This document shows, in pieces, positions 1-11,606 of a DNA stretch of 64,000 nucleotides. The DNA is from Odiellus spinosus (taxonomy: Eukaryota; Arthropoda; Arachnida; Opiliones; Phalangiidae), in the NCBI GenBank assembly GCA_963920705.1, contig OY987229.1, forward strand, positions 18,047,728-18,111,727. The letters are read 5' to 3'. Within the stretch, counting starts at the first letter, position 1. The number at the start of each line of letters is the position of its first letter. Made by a program: the position numbers and the translations under genes. The notes under the pieces were generated by a model. It searched no databases. It was not told where the DNA came from and saw only the letters and a list, made by a program, of their open reading frames with translations.

Positions 1-1588
1 AAAACCACTTGTCTCCGCCCTCTCTTGAATTTCTTGAAAAAAATCAATTTTAAATCATTACTTTACCATGACATAATTTCCAACTAACGAAGAGATTTTC
101 AATCAATAGCATTACTTTTTTAGAATTTTCCTTTTCGAAATTCATCCAATAACAGAAAGTTATTATATTACCATATTGTCTCCCTCTCAGGATTAAGTTT
201 AAAATCTTTAATAATTAAAAGTTCAGTTTGAACTCGTAATTTTACTTTCGTAATTAATACAATAATAAATATATATATTGTTTATATAAGATCCAAAATT
301 TTTATTATTCTCAGAAAACGGTTCTTTAGAGGGGCCATTTGTGGGGTTTACTACTCCTACAGAGCTAAGTAAGAGCTGAAACTCAAAACTAATTAATTTA
401 GAGTCAACATCGGTCCGGAATTTGAGCACGAAAAAAAAATTTAATCTCTTAGAAACTGAAGCTTAGAAAACGTAGAAAACTCGAGTTGATTCACGCATTA
501 AGAATATGACGTTAGATATCTCCTTTTCGTCGTTAAAAACACGTTAATATTTGAACTAAGGTTTATTATAGATTCAAGGCTTAAGAGTTTTTTACGAGGA
601 GGTCGTTATATAAGAACGTGTTAAGTTTATAGACGTGTTTACTAAGTACCCACAAAAAGGTTTTTTTCTTTTACAGAAATAATCATAACACGGAAAATTA
701 CAATTGTTTGGTGAAGATTTTATGGGTTTTCAGCCTAAATATATTCCTATCCTAATGAGGTTCTTTATAGGGCAATTGCGACGTAATTAACCGAAAGTTC
801 GTCAGCGATGGTATGACAAAAATGCACGAATGAATCAATATAACGAAAAATTTTAAGAAAGGGAGGTTCACATTGACTACTTCGCTCCGTATGACGATTA
901 ACATTATGTATCAATCCGCAACTCAGCTTTGACACATTTAGTCAACTCCCCTTGATTAGAGTAATTTAGAAATATATAATTTAAATATATTTTAAGTTTA
1001 GATTTCAGAGTCCCTTTAATTTTAAGGGGGAAGCAATAGGGGCGTCATTCCTACTCTGTTATTTAATCAAGTAAGGGCCAATTAATTCAAGCGAAACCGC
1101 GTTAATGGCGGCGTATAGCGGATCAATTTTCCTAATTTCGTCCGCTACCGGCTTTTCAATAATTTGTCGAAAACCATCTCGTTAGCCTCTTCTAGAGCAG
1201 AAGTCTATGAAAATATCTTCGGACGAAGTTACTAACTCGCCGCGAGAAGGTTGAATACATACATTTACCGGCTAGGATTAGGGAGGGGGGCATTAGAGTA
1301 ACATGGCCTCACAATTTTGCGGATCCATAAAAGAAAAATAAGAAAATGACCGGACTCTCTTTTTATAAATTTAAGTGGCATCCAAATTCCAAAGAGTCAT
1401 TGAGCTGGTAAATTATACTTCTAGAATTACTGTTCAAAACCAAGGCAAAAATTCAACTCTATAATTTAACCTCGAGTTAGATAGTGCAAAAAAAGGTACC
1501 CGGTATCAATGTTTTTAGATCTACAAGTGAAAACTCATAGATGGTACCATCGTATAATGATTTTTGTCCATCTCGAATGGGTCAGACA
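1..1588. other. AT-rich non-coding stretch
   Basis: No recognisable gene, RNA or ordered repeat is visible. Open frames do not exceed about 70 codons and have no recognisable protein motif. The sequence is AT-rich with short homopolymers. It could be intergenic or intronic. Confidence 0.6.
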
Positions 1589-1828
1589 CAGGGACGGAAA
1601 TAAGCACAAGTCACTGGACATTGTCCGACAAATTTTCCAAAATGTCCGATAACTTTTTATTTTTAAGAGGGGGTCACTGGACAAATGTCCGATAAAAAAA
1701 AGTTCTTTTTAATACAGGAAATGTAGCATTGTCCGGTAATTTTGTTAAATGTCCGATAACTTTTGAATTTTTAAGGGGGGTTACTGGACATTTGTCCAAT
1801 AAGAAAAATTTTCTTATTTCCGTCCCTG
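1589..1828. mobile_element. 240-bp terminal-inverted-repeat element, hAT-like ends
   Basis: The element is bounded by perfect 16-bp inverted ends, CAGGGACGGAAATAAG at 1589 and its complement ending at 1828. CAGGG-type termini are common in the hAT superfamily. Inside are two diverged direct copies of an ~80-bp block (about 1619-1695 and 1731-1803) rich in the motif TGTCCGATAA and its variants. There is no transposase frame, so it would be non-autonomous. The flanks GGTCAGAC and GGTCACTC match only 6 of 8 and are not exactly adjacent on the left, so an 8-bp target duplication is not proven. Calling it an inverted-repeat element is safe; the superfamily is inferred. Confidence 0.75.
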
Positions 1829-2394
1829 GGTCACTCAGACACTTGCCATTTTTTTCATGTGTACGGAGTTTGCAATTTTCAAGAGATTTCACGAATATAA
1901 TCTATTTTTGAGAGAGATTTATGGATTTTAATGATAACTTTCCATAGAGACTAGAGAGATTTCGGCCAAATTGTACGGATTTCGGTAAGTGTCGGACCCC
2001 TCTTGCACTTATAGCTAGCAGCTATACACTCCTCTGTTTCTAATAAATCAAATCAGAATGGGAGCCCGTCAGCCGAGGGGTTGAACACTCCACAAAATCG
2101 ACGTACTGTAGCTGTTACGTAACCGAGCAAAGTATTTAGCGTAACAAAAGCCTGTAATCAGTTAGATACTCACGTAATCGGTGTATATATTTAACACGGC
2201 GCTAAAATTCGGATGTTATTCTAAGCTAATTTGCATCTTAATTATCAGGTTTTATTGGCCAAATTCACACCTACGCCACGGAAATATTAACTTAACCTTA
2301 ATTAGGCTATAGAGTAGGGCCAAACTAATTGTGATGGGAAGATGGCTAAGTATTATCGACCATAAAGGGAAAAAGACAAGCTACAAATAAATTT
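1829..2394. other. Non-coding stretch
   Basis: Nothing recognisable. The short GTAATC-containing phrases around 2160-2190 recur loosely near 4565-4625 but do not form an array. Confidence 0.5.
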
Positions 2395-2740
2395 AAAGTT
2401 TAGGACTCCCAGATTCCTAAATCTCTGGCCTTTTATCCCAAATTTTATTTTAATCTTTTTAGCAATTTCTTCCCTGATATTCCTTTGATCGTTTGGCCCA
2501 ATAATCAAGTCCGACTCTTGTCTGACCTTTTGACCCAATATTTAAATTCCCAGACTCTTTTTTGACTTTTCTGATCCAATTATAAATTCCCAAACTTTTC
2601 CCTGGTCTTTCGGCCAAATTCTGAAATTCCCCGACTTTTCCATGACCAATTGACCCAATATTCGAATTCCCAGACTATTTCCTTACTTTTTTTGGCCACC
2701 ATTCATATTCTCTGACTCTCTCCTAACCTTTTGGCTTAAT
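2395..2740. repeat. Degenerate ~40-bp tandem array (ATTCCCAGACTTTTCC-like)
   Basis: The phrase ATTCCCAGAC or a close variant (AATTCCCAAAC, ATTCCCCGAC, ATTCTCTGAC) recurs about every 40 bp from roughly 2546 to 2707. Each is followed by a T-rich run and a GACCCAATAT-like phrase. Older, more degraded units extend left to about 2395. Similar 'CCCTGACTTTCCCTGACC' phrases recur near 6683. CCCTGACTTTTCC-type minisatellites are, from memory, widespread in invertebrate genomes. The minus-strand frame across it is a by-product of the repeat. Confidence 0.7.
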
Positions 2741-5478
2741 TTTACGTAGCTCATACAACAAGGATCTCCAATTCAGAACCTCGAACCAAGTAAAACCCCG
2801 TGTAAGGTGTCTTTTACCTTGAAATTGTTAAAATCGTTAACAAACGCAGCAAGGTGTAAAAGCGGATCGGATTATCTTCAGTTTTAACTCTAATGAACTG
2901 TCAAGATAGATAATTAAGCGTGGACGTTGCGTAGAAGAGTCACATGATCGTTTTATAACGAAGTTCACTTGACACTAAAGTATAAGGCTTCGCGTAATCC
3001 TTATTGTTAGTTCGTAAACAAATCAGCGAGATCGTATTTTCGCTACATGAACCTCAAAATAAATTAATCTCAATTTGTTAATTGTGAAGTTTCTACCGTA
3101 ATTAATGAGCTTATAATACACAATTTACCCGCGTGGAAGTCTATGGTATTAACAAGGACGATTAATGTTAATTTTCAAAGCAATTATAATTAACGTGAAC
3201 GAGTTATCACAATTAAATTATTACGATAGCTCGAGTATCGATGGATAATTAGAATTCCAATTAAAACTTCCCTAATTATAAATTAATAAAGAGAGCAAAG
3301 TTTCAAGTATAGATTTACTTGCCAAGACTTCGAAATATTACTCGGAAATTTATAAAAATACAGAAAATAAAAATGTATAACTGCTTTGTACTTGTATAGT
3401 AGATACCAAAGGAGCTTAGCGGAGTTTGAATTAAGTAAGAGGCCGACAGTCTAGTCTCCGAAAGTCCTACCTAATTTGGTCTTGCGCTTTAAATAATTGA
3501 CGCGCATATTTTTCATAAAAATGAAAGAACCATTCCTTAAAAACAGACCATTTTAACCATTTTAAGGGTTGTTACGTCACTCTCCCTTTTTAAAGTTACG
3601 TTAGATTAAATAGATTCTACTATTAAAAATGAAACATCTTCGCGTAATAAAACACTAAAGAATTGTTAAAAAAATTAAAAATCGGAAAGATTCACATATG
3701 TTATTTAATTAAAAGGAGAAACTGACAAATCGAAAGACTCCCCCTTTTGATTTCGTAAACTATCCTTGACACGGGCAGTTGTACGCACGATTGTGCGCAA
3801 GAAAATAAGAATGAGATTTAACGCATCGATTTAAAGAGTGTGCGCGGCACGTCTCGCGGCAATTTTATTATGGCAAAGGTGCGGAGTCTTTTGATTAGTC
3901 GAAAGTTCTAATTATTAAGCCAAAGGTGTAGTCTTTTGCTTAGTCGAAGGTTCTTCTTCTGATAGAAAGCTAATTCAGAGACACTTCTTGATTGTTTTAC
4001 TAAGCCTTTATTTATTTTCGGAAGTAGAATCAATAAAAAAAACAGATCCTTTTCTTTTTTACCCTCTCTTTAAAAGGTGGCCTTTCTCTATTATTCCCTT
4101 AGGTTTCGGATTAAAAGGAGTAAACCTAATTTTATCCACGTACTCATCAGCAAATACAAAATTGTTTGGGCGAAAAAAATCCGATTGAATTATTTATGGC
4201 TTAAAATCGATCCGCGATTTCTATACAATCGAAGCTAGTTTTGGTGATTCGTCTAATGGTTTTCTATAAGTTTCTTATAAAAGGGATAGAAACCAACTTA
4301 GAGTGTACTGCAGTTGAAACTTGGGACTGCTTTTAATTGTATTTCTTTTATATACTTAGTATACATCCAATTCTTTCAATTTCCGCTAATGTAATTTTAT
4401 TTTCCTTCCGAAAACAGCTTGAACTTTTTTTACTGACTATCACTATAAGTTGAAAAGTGCCGTTAAAAGGTATACAATTATACAAAAAGAAATACAAAAA
4501 CCCCGTCTTCGAAATGACATTGGGATATTTGAGTAAGTAATCACCATATATCGCCGAAGTCATTGCGTAATCAGTATACGCATCGTAGTAATTGAAGTCA
4601 CCGTAATCACTCGCGTAATCAGTATAGTCCCCTTAATTTTTGTAATCACTAATTAGTTAATTGGTGTACGAAAAAATGTGAAGTAATCAACTATGGCCGG
4701 ATTGGTTACAGATCTTAATATCAAGATTTATAAATAGGCATGGTACTTAATCCAGAGACCTGAGCTTAGCTTTCATTTTAAACTTAAAGTTAATAACATT
4801 TTCCCACACCATTTTGGAGATTTTAAATTTGAAGTTTAATAAGCTCATAATTGAATCTGAAGCAAGGTCCTATGAATTATATTCAGATCTATCTGGGAAA
4901 TAGACCCGTTTAAAGAGGAAGAACCAACAATTTGGTAGGACTGAAGTTGAAAAACTAAAACAATTTACGGAGGGTTATATTATATTATTTGCCAAAAACG
5001 TTCATGCTTGAAAGCGTGATGGGGAAAGTTATCCCTATACCGTGGAAATATCGTTCGTGTAACTTTAAGCTTCTTCAGAGCGGAAAATACGAAGGGGAAA
5101 AAAGTAATTTCTTCCCTTTTCTCCTGGTTAAAAACAGAAAACTCTCAAAACAGACAAGTGCGGAGATCTGTCATCCAACAGTAAGCCCACGAATAAATCA
5201 CACACATACAAACGAGCGGGAATAACACGAGATAAAAAGCAAAAAAAAAAAATAATCCTAAACATTTTTCTCTTTAAGCTTAGAATCGCTGAGCCGTGGA
5301 TAAAGATTTGCGGTTTACATGGAGACGAAAAAAAGGGATATTTTTGGGTTATAGATTGTCTACTGTAAAACTATTTGTTCAAGAGTCGTTTACAAAATCT
5401 TTATTCTAACTCTCTATATACCGGCTGATATTTTTTCCTATTCTAATAGAACAATTGCAGAAGTCTTTTGGTCATTTC
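2741..5478. other. AT-rich non-coding stretch
   Basis: No gene seen. It contains the small duplication at 3873-3953 and two copies of GCGTAATCAGTATA (about 4565 and 4612). The frame at 4989-5225 (78 codons) has no recognisable features. Confidence 0.55.
3873..3953 (+). repeat. Imperfect ~48-bp tandem duplication
   Basis: CAAAGGTG, then GTCTTTTG, then TTAGTCGAA[A/G]GTTCT, occurs twice in tandem, about 48 bp apart. The second copy lacks three bases. This is a minor local duplication with no evident function. Confidence 0.65.
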
Positions 5479-5977
5479 AAATTTTTATCAGTGGCGGAAT
5501 AATCCTTAACGAGTGGCTCATGTCAATTTTATTATTTTAAATTAATCTAGGGAATGTCCTCTTTCTAATGGTGCTATCGGTTTATGCCTAGGAGATCCTA
5601 GAGAAAAGTTACGGCCATTTTAAGATGGGTGTCAAATTTGGGTTTTTGCTCGATTTCTATCAGTTTCGAAATAATCCTTAACAAGTGACTCATGTCAATT
5701 TTATTATTTTAAAATAATCTAGGGAATGTCTTCTTTCTAATGGTGCAGTCGGTTTATGTCTAGGAGATTCTAGAGAAAGGTTACGGCCATTTTAAGATAG
5801 GGGTCAAATCTGGGTTTTTGCTCGATTTCTATCAGTTTCGGAATAATCCTTAACGAGTGGCTCATGTCAATTTTATTACTTTAAATTATTCTACGGAATG
5901 TCCTCTTTCTAATGGTGCTATCGGTTTATTCCTAGGTGATAATAGAAAGAAGTTACGGCCATTTCAAGATAAGGGTA
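5479..5977 (+). repeat. 172-bp tandem repeat, ~2.9 copies
   Basis: Three head-to-tail copies begin near 5489, 5661 and 5833, giving an exact period of 172 bp between the first and third. Shared landmarks in each are AATAATCCTTAAC, CTCATGTCAATTTTATTA, GGTGC[A/T][A/G]TCGGTTTAT and GTTACGGCCATTT. Copies differ by scattered substitutions. No conserved open frame runs through the units. 172 bp is close to typical nucleosomal satellite length, but three copies do not make a satellite array. Confidence 0.9.
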
Positions 5978-6806
5978 ATTTTATACCAATTAATTCCTAT
6001 GACGCCTGTTCTTTTCCATGTTTAAAATAACTCACTTTCTCCTCCAGTGTTCGAGGGAGGATACCTTCTCCATGGTTCGTAAACATAGACGATCGTTAGG
6101 GACCTTTGAAAATATTCCTATATACCGTGCTAGGTTTTGGATAACACTCTGTAAGGCCCCCAAGGGTAGCTGCATACCAACGGGATACCAAATATATTCA
6201 CTATCTAAGCGGGCGAAGCGGCGAAAGCCGCGAAACCTTCTTGAACCCAATATTTTTGGTCCGTGAACTATTTGCGAAACTACTTTTATCCTCTATGAAA
6301 TTTAATATTACGTGTTAATCGGCCTCAGTCTTGGCTACTTTGCAATTCTGGCCGCGAACATAAAGCGTAGAATGATTCTTTCGTTGACCGAATTTCTGTT
6401 CGATCGACGAACTCACGAACATGGAAATCTGACCACGATTTTTTCATTTTTCATTTTTTTTTTTCCTTTTAAGTTTTGGTATACGCCAACGTAAAAAAAT
6501 TTAATAATAAAATCAATAGAAAATGTCAATATACGTTTGGTCGTAAGATTAACGGGCATTATGACATGGAAAGTCGTATTCTAGAAGCGGATGAAAAATA
6601 ACCTCAGGGGGTTGAATATAATAACCTTTATACAATGTACAATATATGTTCACAGGGCTCACGCGCAATTTACGAAGCGAGATTCCCTGACTTTCCCTGA
6701 CCATTTCTAAATATTTTCCCTAACATTTAATATTTACATGATTCAGTCAATCAATGAGAGTGGATAATTTGCTCGGTATAAAACTACCAAAGCTTAATTA
6801 GCTTAA
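5978..6806. other. Non-coding stretch
   Basis: The overlapping frames at 6018-6266 (+) and 6032-6250 (-) resemble no known protein. A short CCCTGACTTTCCCTGACC phrase near 6686 echoes the array at 2395-2740. Confidence 0.5.
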
Positions 6807-6928
6807 AGGGAGAATGCAACCTAACATTAGGTGATTTTTAACCGATTCCTTAGTGTATAATTAGGCCTAATGCACTAGGCAATGCAATAGGCTTAGCGGG
6901 ATTCACGGAGATCCTGATTTCGTACTGA
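6807..6928 (+). mobile_element. Family D element, left half only
   Basis: Starts TTAA|AGGGAGAATGCAACCTAAC (TTAA at 6803-6806). The subterminal order is that of the full copy at 55543: a GATTCCTTA-like phrase, TAGGCCTAAT, then AATAGGCTTAGCGGGATTCA and GGAGATCCTGATTT. The similarity stops near 6928 and no right terminus follows, so this is a truncated copy. TTAA target sites are typical of piggyBac and Kolobok transposons; no transposase is present here. Confidence 0.8.
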
Positions 6929-7391
6929 CGTACTGAAGAGACAGTTAAATATATATTGTAAAACTTGGAATTCTCAAAGATATTAAGCAATTTCGCTACC
7001 TTTTACGATCTCGAAGAAAACGAAATTAAAAGAGATCAAAGAGAATTAAAACTCAAACTTAAACCTCAACTGAAAAGCGTCTTTCTCCAAACTTTTCGCT
7101 TTAACTTAATAATATTAAAGCCAAGACGGCTCATTTTCTATTAATTAGAAAATCAAAGGCCAACGAAGAAGCTAAGAAGCTAAAACTAATGGTTAATGGA
7201 AATATAGGGTCTAAGAAATTTTTAAATAGAAGAGCGGTGCTTGCGAGCATCTTCACAGAGATCCAGGTAAGAAGATATACAGAAATCTTCGTATACAAAC
7301 AAAAAAACAGAAACACCATAGAAGTAAGTTGTTATTAATTAATATAGTATTCAACGAAATGTAATATTAACGTCATTAATAATTCTTACGA
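6929..7391. other. Non-coding stretch
   Basis: Nothing recognisable. The 62-codon minus-strand frame at 7131-7319 has no supporting feature. Confidence 0.5.
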
Positions 7392-7550
7392 GAAAATACC
7401 CGTTAATGTTTAATGCGTTTCTGAAAGGTCTTACTTTTATATAGGCCTGTTCGTTACTACTTTTCCTGACAGAAGATACCCATTAATATTTAATGTATTT
7501 CTGAAAGGTCTTAATTTTAAGGATGTTCTTTACTACTTTATCGATGACGT
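7392..7550 (+). repeat. Imperfect ~80-bp tandem duplication
   Basis: AGAA[A/G]ATACCC[G/A]TTAAT, then TTTCTGAAAGGTCTTA, then TTACTACTTT is present twice in the same order (starts about 7392 and 7471). The copies differ by substitutions and small indels, so the duplication is old. Confidence 0.8.
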
Positions 7551-8799
7551 AAAAGGCCAGGAATTTATGGTTTCCAAAAATCTAAGATTCCAATAGGTCT
7601 TAGTGCACAAAATGCGTTTTTGGCTTCTATTTGTCAATAAAATTGGAATGGTCACTAGCAAAAGGTGGATGTCATAAGTTGTTAATTCTAAAAACAGGTG
7701 GATCAACTCATTTTATATTTAAATTTAATTTCTTTTTAACTATTGCGGCAATTCTTATGGCATACGTCATAAAAAACTAAGTAGCCAAATTGGCGTTTCT
7801 ATGAAGCGTGACCTCTCGTGTTCCGTGAGAGACTGCTCTTGTACATGAGACTAGAGAACAATGGTGAGGAATGGTAAAATACTCCCACACCGCGAGAGGA
7901 GAGAATTTTTTTTCAAAATTAAGCTTTTTAAGAGGGGACAAGAGGAACTGAGGAAGGGTATACCGGACGGTAGTGCACCTATAGTTTTACACCCGAAATT
8001 AGCTCATATAGGCGTGTAGGCTATACTAGTTTTGACAAACTGGGAGTTGAAGGACCCTACAAACTAAGACTCCATTCAATTTTGGTAACTTTAAGGTTTT
8101 AATTTACTTACGGAAATTTATATAAATACTTTATGAAAATGATATTCAAATTCAATTGTGTTTTCATGAGAAATCACAGCTGTTGTATTAATTCCGTTTC
8201 ATCCTCCCTTAAGCGCGGCCCTCGATAATATTTGCGTGGAATTCTTTTAGTTTAGAGTCTTTTATTCCACAGTTCCCTTCTCAATTGTTGGATCGAACAT
8301 CGACGCAAAATTATCGATGCTAGAAACGTTTCGCTTTTATTTTCCCACAAACCTTCGCTTTGCGGTTCCGAAAGCCCTTAGCGTTCTCATACATATATTC
8401 GGTTATACGCGAAAAGTTTGTATTGAACTACTTTGTATTCCTTAAATGAAAAGGCTACGACGTATAACATCGTTCTTACTTCGGTTTCATTACGACACAA
8501 TTGGCAAACGAAAACTCTTCTCGTTTCTAACGCAACCTCTTACAATAATTGGAGTTCAAAGTTTTCTATCTTAATCACTGTGTTTATGAAACGGGCTGTA
8601 TATGCGCCGGTTCCCAAGTAAATTGAGTTTCAAGCCTATCAAAGTTTCCTTTGTATAGTTAACCCGAGGTAATTGAAGCCAGGGCGGACTAATACACAAT
8701 CTCATACCAAGAACTCATTCAAGTACATGGGAATACAGCCTCTGGTAACATTTTGCCAAACCTTTTAGCTAAAATTCGTCTGCTATTCACTTTCTACTA
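7551..8799. other. Non-coding stretch
   Basis: No gene or ordered repeat recognised. The frame at 8433-8621 (62 codons) lacks any motif or splice context that would support it. Confidence 0.5.
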
Positions 8800-8890
8800 C
8801 TACGCGCGCCTCACCGTCACCGAGCGAACGTGTTCTTTCGCCACTAGTAAGCGTTTCGAGCGCGGGCATGCGCACAGTGCAAGAGCAAAG
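8800..8890. promoter_or_regulatory. CpG-rich patch with NRF1-like site, possible promoter
   Basis: In an AT-rich window this ~90-bp patch has many CpG dinucleotides (ACGCGCGCC, CGAGCGAACG, TTTCGAGCGCG). It contains CGGGCATGCGCA at 8863-8874, one mismatch from the NRF1 consensus YGCGCAYGCGCR. No initiator or splice donor is obvious next to it. A regulatory role is inferred from composition and motif only. Confidence 0.3.
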
Positions 8891-8918
8891 TGGTGTATTA
8901 TTCCAGAATATGTTCAGA

Positions 8919-10096
8919 ATATTTTGCCCCATATTCTTAGGTACATAAATCAGTTCTTGCTCAACCATAATAAAAGTAGATCGTAAAGTTATTATAAGTA
9001 TAGTGAAGTTTAAATTTTAAAGGAAATTATATACGGATGGTCGAATTCTCTACTATTTTAGATTATCTATAACGAAGGTTATTATAAAACGACATTGAAA
9101 AGGAAATAATTTGCGCAAAATAGAACTTCCTATAAGTTCAAAGAGATGATATCGCGAATGGTGAGCTAATTATCCCATTTCATTAGTTTTATTCAATTTT
9201 ATCAGGAAGGTTAGTATCACGGTCTATTGATCTTTGAGGTGAATGTGGGCTACAATTTAAAATTGGTTGAAAAGCCCGAACAATTTTTATTAAAAAGTTT
9301 CACGAGAAATCTTTTATCAATTATGAATGGCTTTAGAATATTTTTGCCCCATGTTCTTAGGTCATCAATGAGTTCTTGCTCAAACATAATATTGTTTATA
9401 TCTTTAAACTATATGGGCGAGCTAGGGAAGGCATAACCTCATCTTGGGGTATGGAAAGGGGCCCAAACTTTACGCCCATTTCTTACTGCGCTAGAGTATA
9501 TAAATTGATAATTTTTTTACCAAAACGGACCAGGCAAGTTAATATCACTCTTCCATAGATGAATCTGGGCTACAAAAAAAAATGGTCGAAAATCTAAGCT
9601 CGATAAAATATAAAACTTTAGGTTAAAATCATTTTTATAAAAATTGCATGTGGTGGAAAAGTAAAGTCTAACTTCGAAATTCAAATTTGAAAAGAGTGGA
9701 AATATACAGAGTATACGCTTGTTCGATGTTATTTTTTTTATCTAATTTAGAGTGTGCTGCGAGAGAGATATTGAAAATGTGTAGTAATAAAAAAAGGGTG
9801 TGTGAAGAAAAATATTTAGCTGTTTTAGTTTCGGCTTTGGCAAGGGCGGACCTCTTTCGGTGGTAAATAAAATATATCGGGGCCTGCAAGGAGTTGGCCA
9901 AAAAAAAAAAAAAAAAACATAAATGGTTTTGTACATAGCGCAAGAAAAACGTTACAGCCGGGAAAATAGTGAAGGCAAATGACGTTTCCAACTCCGATGG
10001 AAAAAATAAGTTGGGTACAACTTATTTAAGATTTCTCTCCTAAAATGTATTTTAATCACTTGGGTTGTCTTGGTCAACAAGGTGAATATCACAGTT
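8919..10096. repeat. Diverged, loosely tandem blocks
   Basis: A ~57-bp phrase, ATTTTGCCCCATATTCTTAG followed by TCAGTTCTTGCTCAACCATAA, near 8919 recurs at about 9339 with changes. A second phrase, GGTTAGTATCAC followed by GTGGGCTACAA (about 9206-9255), recurs as AGTTAATATCAC and TCTGGGCTACAA (about 9537-9573). It appears again as AGGTGAATATCAC at 10080, directly beside the 23-bp array. These look like remnants of an older repeat with units of several hundred bp. The poly-A run at 9900-9917 lies within. No gene is supported. Confidence 0.55.
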
Positions 10097-10510
10097 CAAA
10101 TGGGTTCAAAATCGGGGGTCAAATGGGTTCAAAATCGGGGGTCAAATGGGTTCAAAATCGGGGGTCAAATGGGTTCAAAATCGGGGGTCAAATGGGTTCA
10201 AAATCGGGGGTCAAATGGGTTCAAAATCGGGGGTCAAATGGGTTCAAAATCGGGGGTCAAATGGGCTCAAAATCGGGGGTCAAATGGGCTCAAAATCGGG
10301 GGTCAAATGGGCTCAAAATCGGGGGTCAAATGGGCTCAAAATCGGGGGTCAAATGGGTTCAAAATCGGGGGTCAAATGGGTTCAAAATCGGGGGTCAAAT
10401 GGGTTCAAAATCGGGGGTCAAATGGGTTCAATATCGGGGGTCAAATGGATTCAATATCGGGGGTCAAATGGATTCAATATCGGGGGTCAAATGGGTTCAA
10501 TATCAGAGGT
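10097..10510 (+). repeat. 23-bp minisatellite, 18 units
   Basis: CAAATGGGTTCAAAATCGGG plus GGT repeats exactly every 23 bp from 10097 to 10510 with no indels. Substitutions are grouped: GGCTCA in four consecutive units (about 10260-10345), then ATATC replacing AAATC in the last units, with GGATTC in two. Because 23 is not a multiple of 3 and the unit has no stop in any plus frame, all three frames stay open, producing spurious 120-170-codon frames. Each unit holds GGGTCA-AATG-GGTTCA, a direct repeat of nuclear-receptor-like half sites with 4-bp spacing. Confidence 0.97.
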
Positions 10511-10760
10511 CAAATAAGCTGCGTTCGATTCAAACGGTTTCGATAGAGTGGTGAGAACTGGAAATCGTTTTCTCGAAACTGCTTCGGGAACCAGTTTCAA
10601 CCAACAGAAGATAATGATAATGAATGAAAAGATGGAGCTTCAAACGATTTTATCGATTTGTATAGCTATATAGGTTCAATAACGGGGGTCAAAGCGATTG
10701 AATATCAATGTCCAAGATGGTTAAATATCGGGAATCAATATGATTAAACACCTTTTGTCA
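10511..10760 (+). repeat. Degenerate tail of the 23-bp array plus an interspersed fragment
   Basis: After the exact array, phrases such as GGTTCAATAACGGGGGTCAA (about 10673) and TTAAATATCGGGAATCAA (about 10721) are decayed unit copies. Between them, 10571-10599 (TCTCGAAACTGCTTCGGGAA and onward) matches 34809-34837 with one mismatch over 29 bp. An interspersed element fragment therefore sits inside the old array. Confidence 0.65.
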
Positions 10761-11430
10761 AGTAGGTTCAAGACCGTGGATTGGGCAAAAATGAACCAGC
10801 TACAATTTGAAGTTACGAAAAATCAGTTCATACAACAGCGTATTACAAAATAGCAGTTTTTCTAGAATATCTATATAGAATGTGGGGTTTCAAATCATTT
10901 CTAGCATTCTGCGTATGTCGCTTGTGGGCCTGGGAAATTTTCGTTTCGATAAAAGGCCCTCGTTCCGTATTTATGACTTAGAATACGTAAGAGATGGGAG
11001 AAAATAACACTCGGGACTCACCGTGAAAAAAAGTTTTCCTTTTTATTTCCGCGGCTTCTAGTCTCGTAGTCCTTCCTATACGTGATTGCGTTGAATTGTG
11101 GTTTGATCGCGTATACGGAATGCTTTGGGTTTCCGCAATTTCACTTTAATATTTTCCCCCGAGATAAATTGTTGCCATTCTAAAAATAGAATAACAAAAA
11201 CAAACATATGTTAAGAAAGAAAGAGCTCGCCTATATGTTCAAGGGTCAAAGGTTACGAGGAATTTCGGAATTGGAAAGTTTAAAGGGAAAGCAAAAATTT
11301 ATATAGAATTTGAGATTTGAATGTATTTTTGATAAAAACTCGAGTTGTAACGTAAGTTTCCGAAATAAGGCTAGCTTATCAATTTCCCCGTATTATTTTA
11401 AAACTCCCTATTCTTATTGCAGGTTTGAGA
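10761..11430. other. Non-coding stretch
   Basis: No gene, ordered repeat or RNA motif recognised. Confidence 0.5.
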
Positions 11431-11606
11431 CATTATTATTAAATAATTCACAAGGACACAATTCCAAACGCTAAATATAATTATTTAGAGTTAGATCATT
11501 TAGTTTTGACCTGAAGATGAAGCGATTGCTTTGGAAACGTGGCTTCTAAATAAATATATTTAGCGTTTGGAAGTGCTGTGTGTCCTTGTGAATTAATTAA
11601 TAATGA
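11431..11606. mobile_element. ~176-bp foldback element with hammerhead-like loop
   Basis: The arms 11445-11479 and 11555-11594 are complementary: AATTCACAAGGACACA pairs with the complement of its counterpart, then CCAAACGCTAAATATA likewise, separated by an unpaired stretch. Weaker pairing extends outward. The apex carries CTGAAGA (11511-11517), a 6-bp stem with GATT loop (11518-11533) and GAAA (11534-11537). This matches the conserved core order of hammerhead ribozymes. A stem III can be drawn (ACG with CGU plus a 7-bp helix), but no convincing stem I pairs next to a cleavage triplet. An active ribozyme is therefore doubtful. Confidence 0.7.

Noticed and set aside
1574..1837. 8-bp target duplication for the CAGGGACGG element
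   Set aside because: GGTCAGAC and GGTCACTC match at only 6 of 8 positions and one is not flush with the terminus.
10045..10554. Overlapping 123-169-codon plus-strand frames in three phases
   Set aside because: They are the 23-bp array read in three frames; the unit lacks stops and its length is not a multiple of 3.
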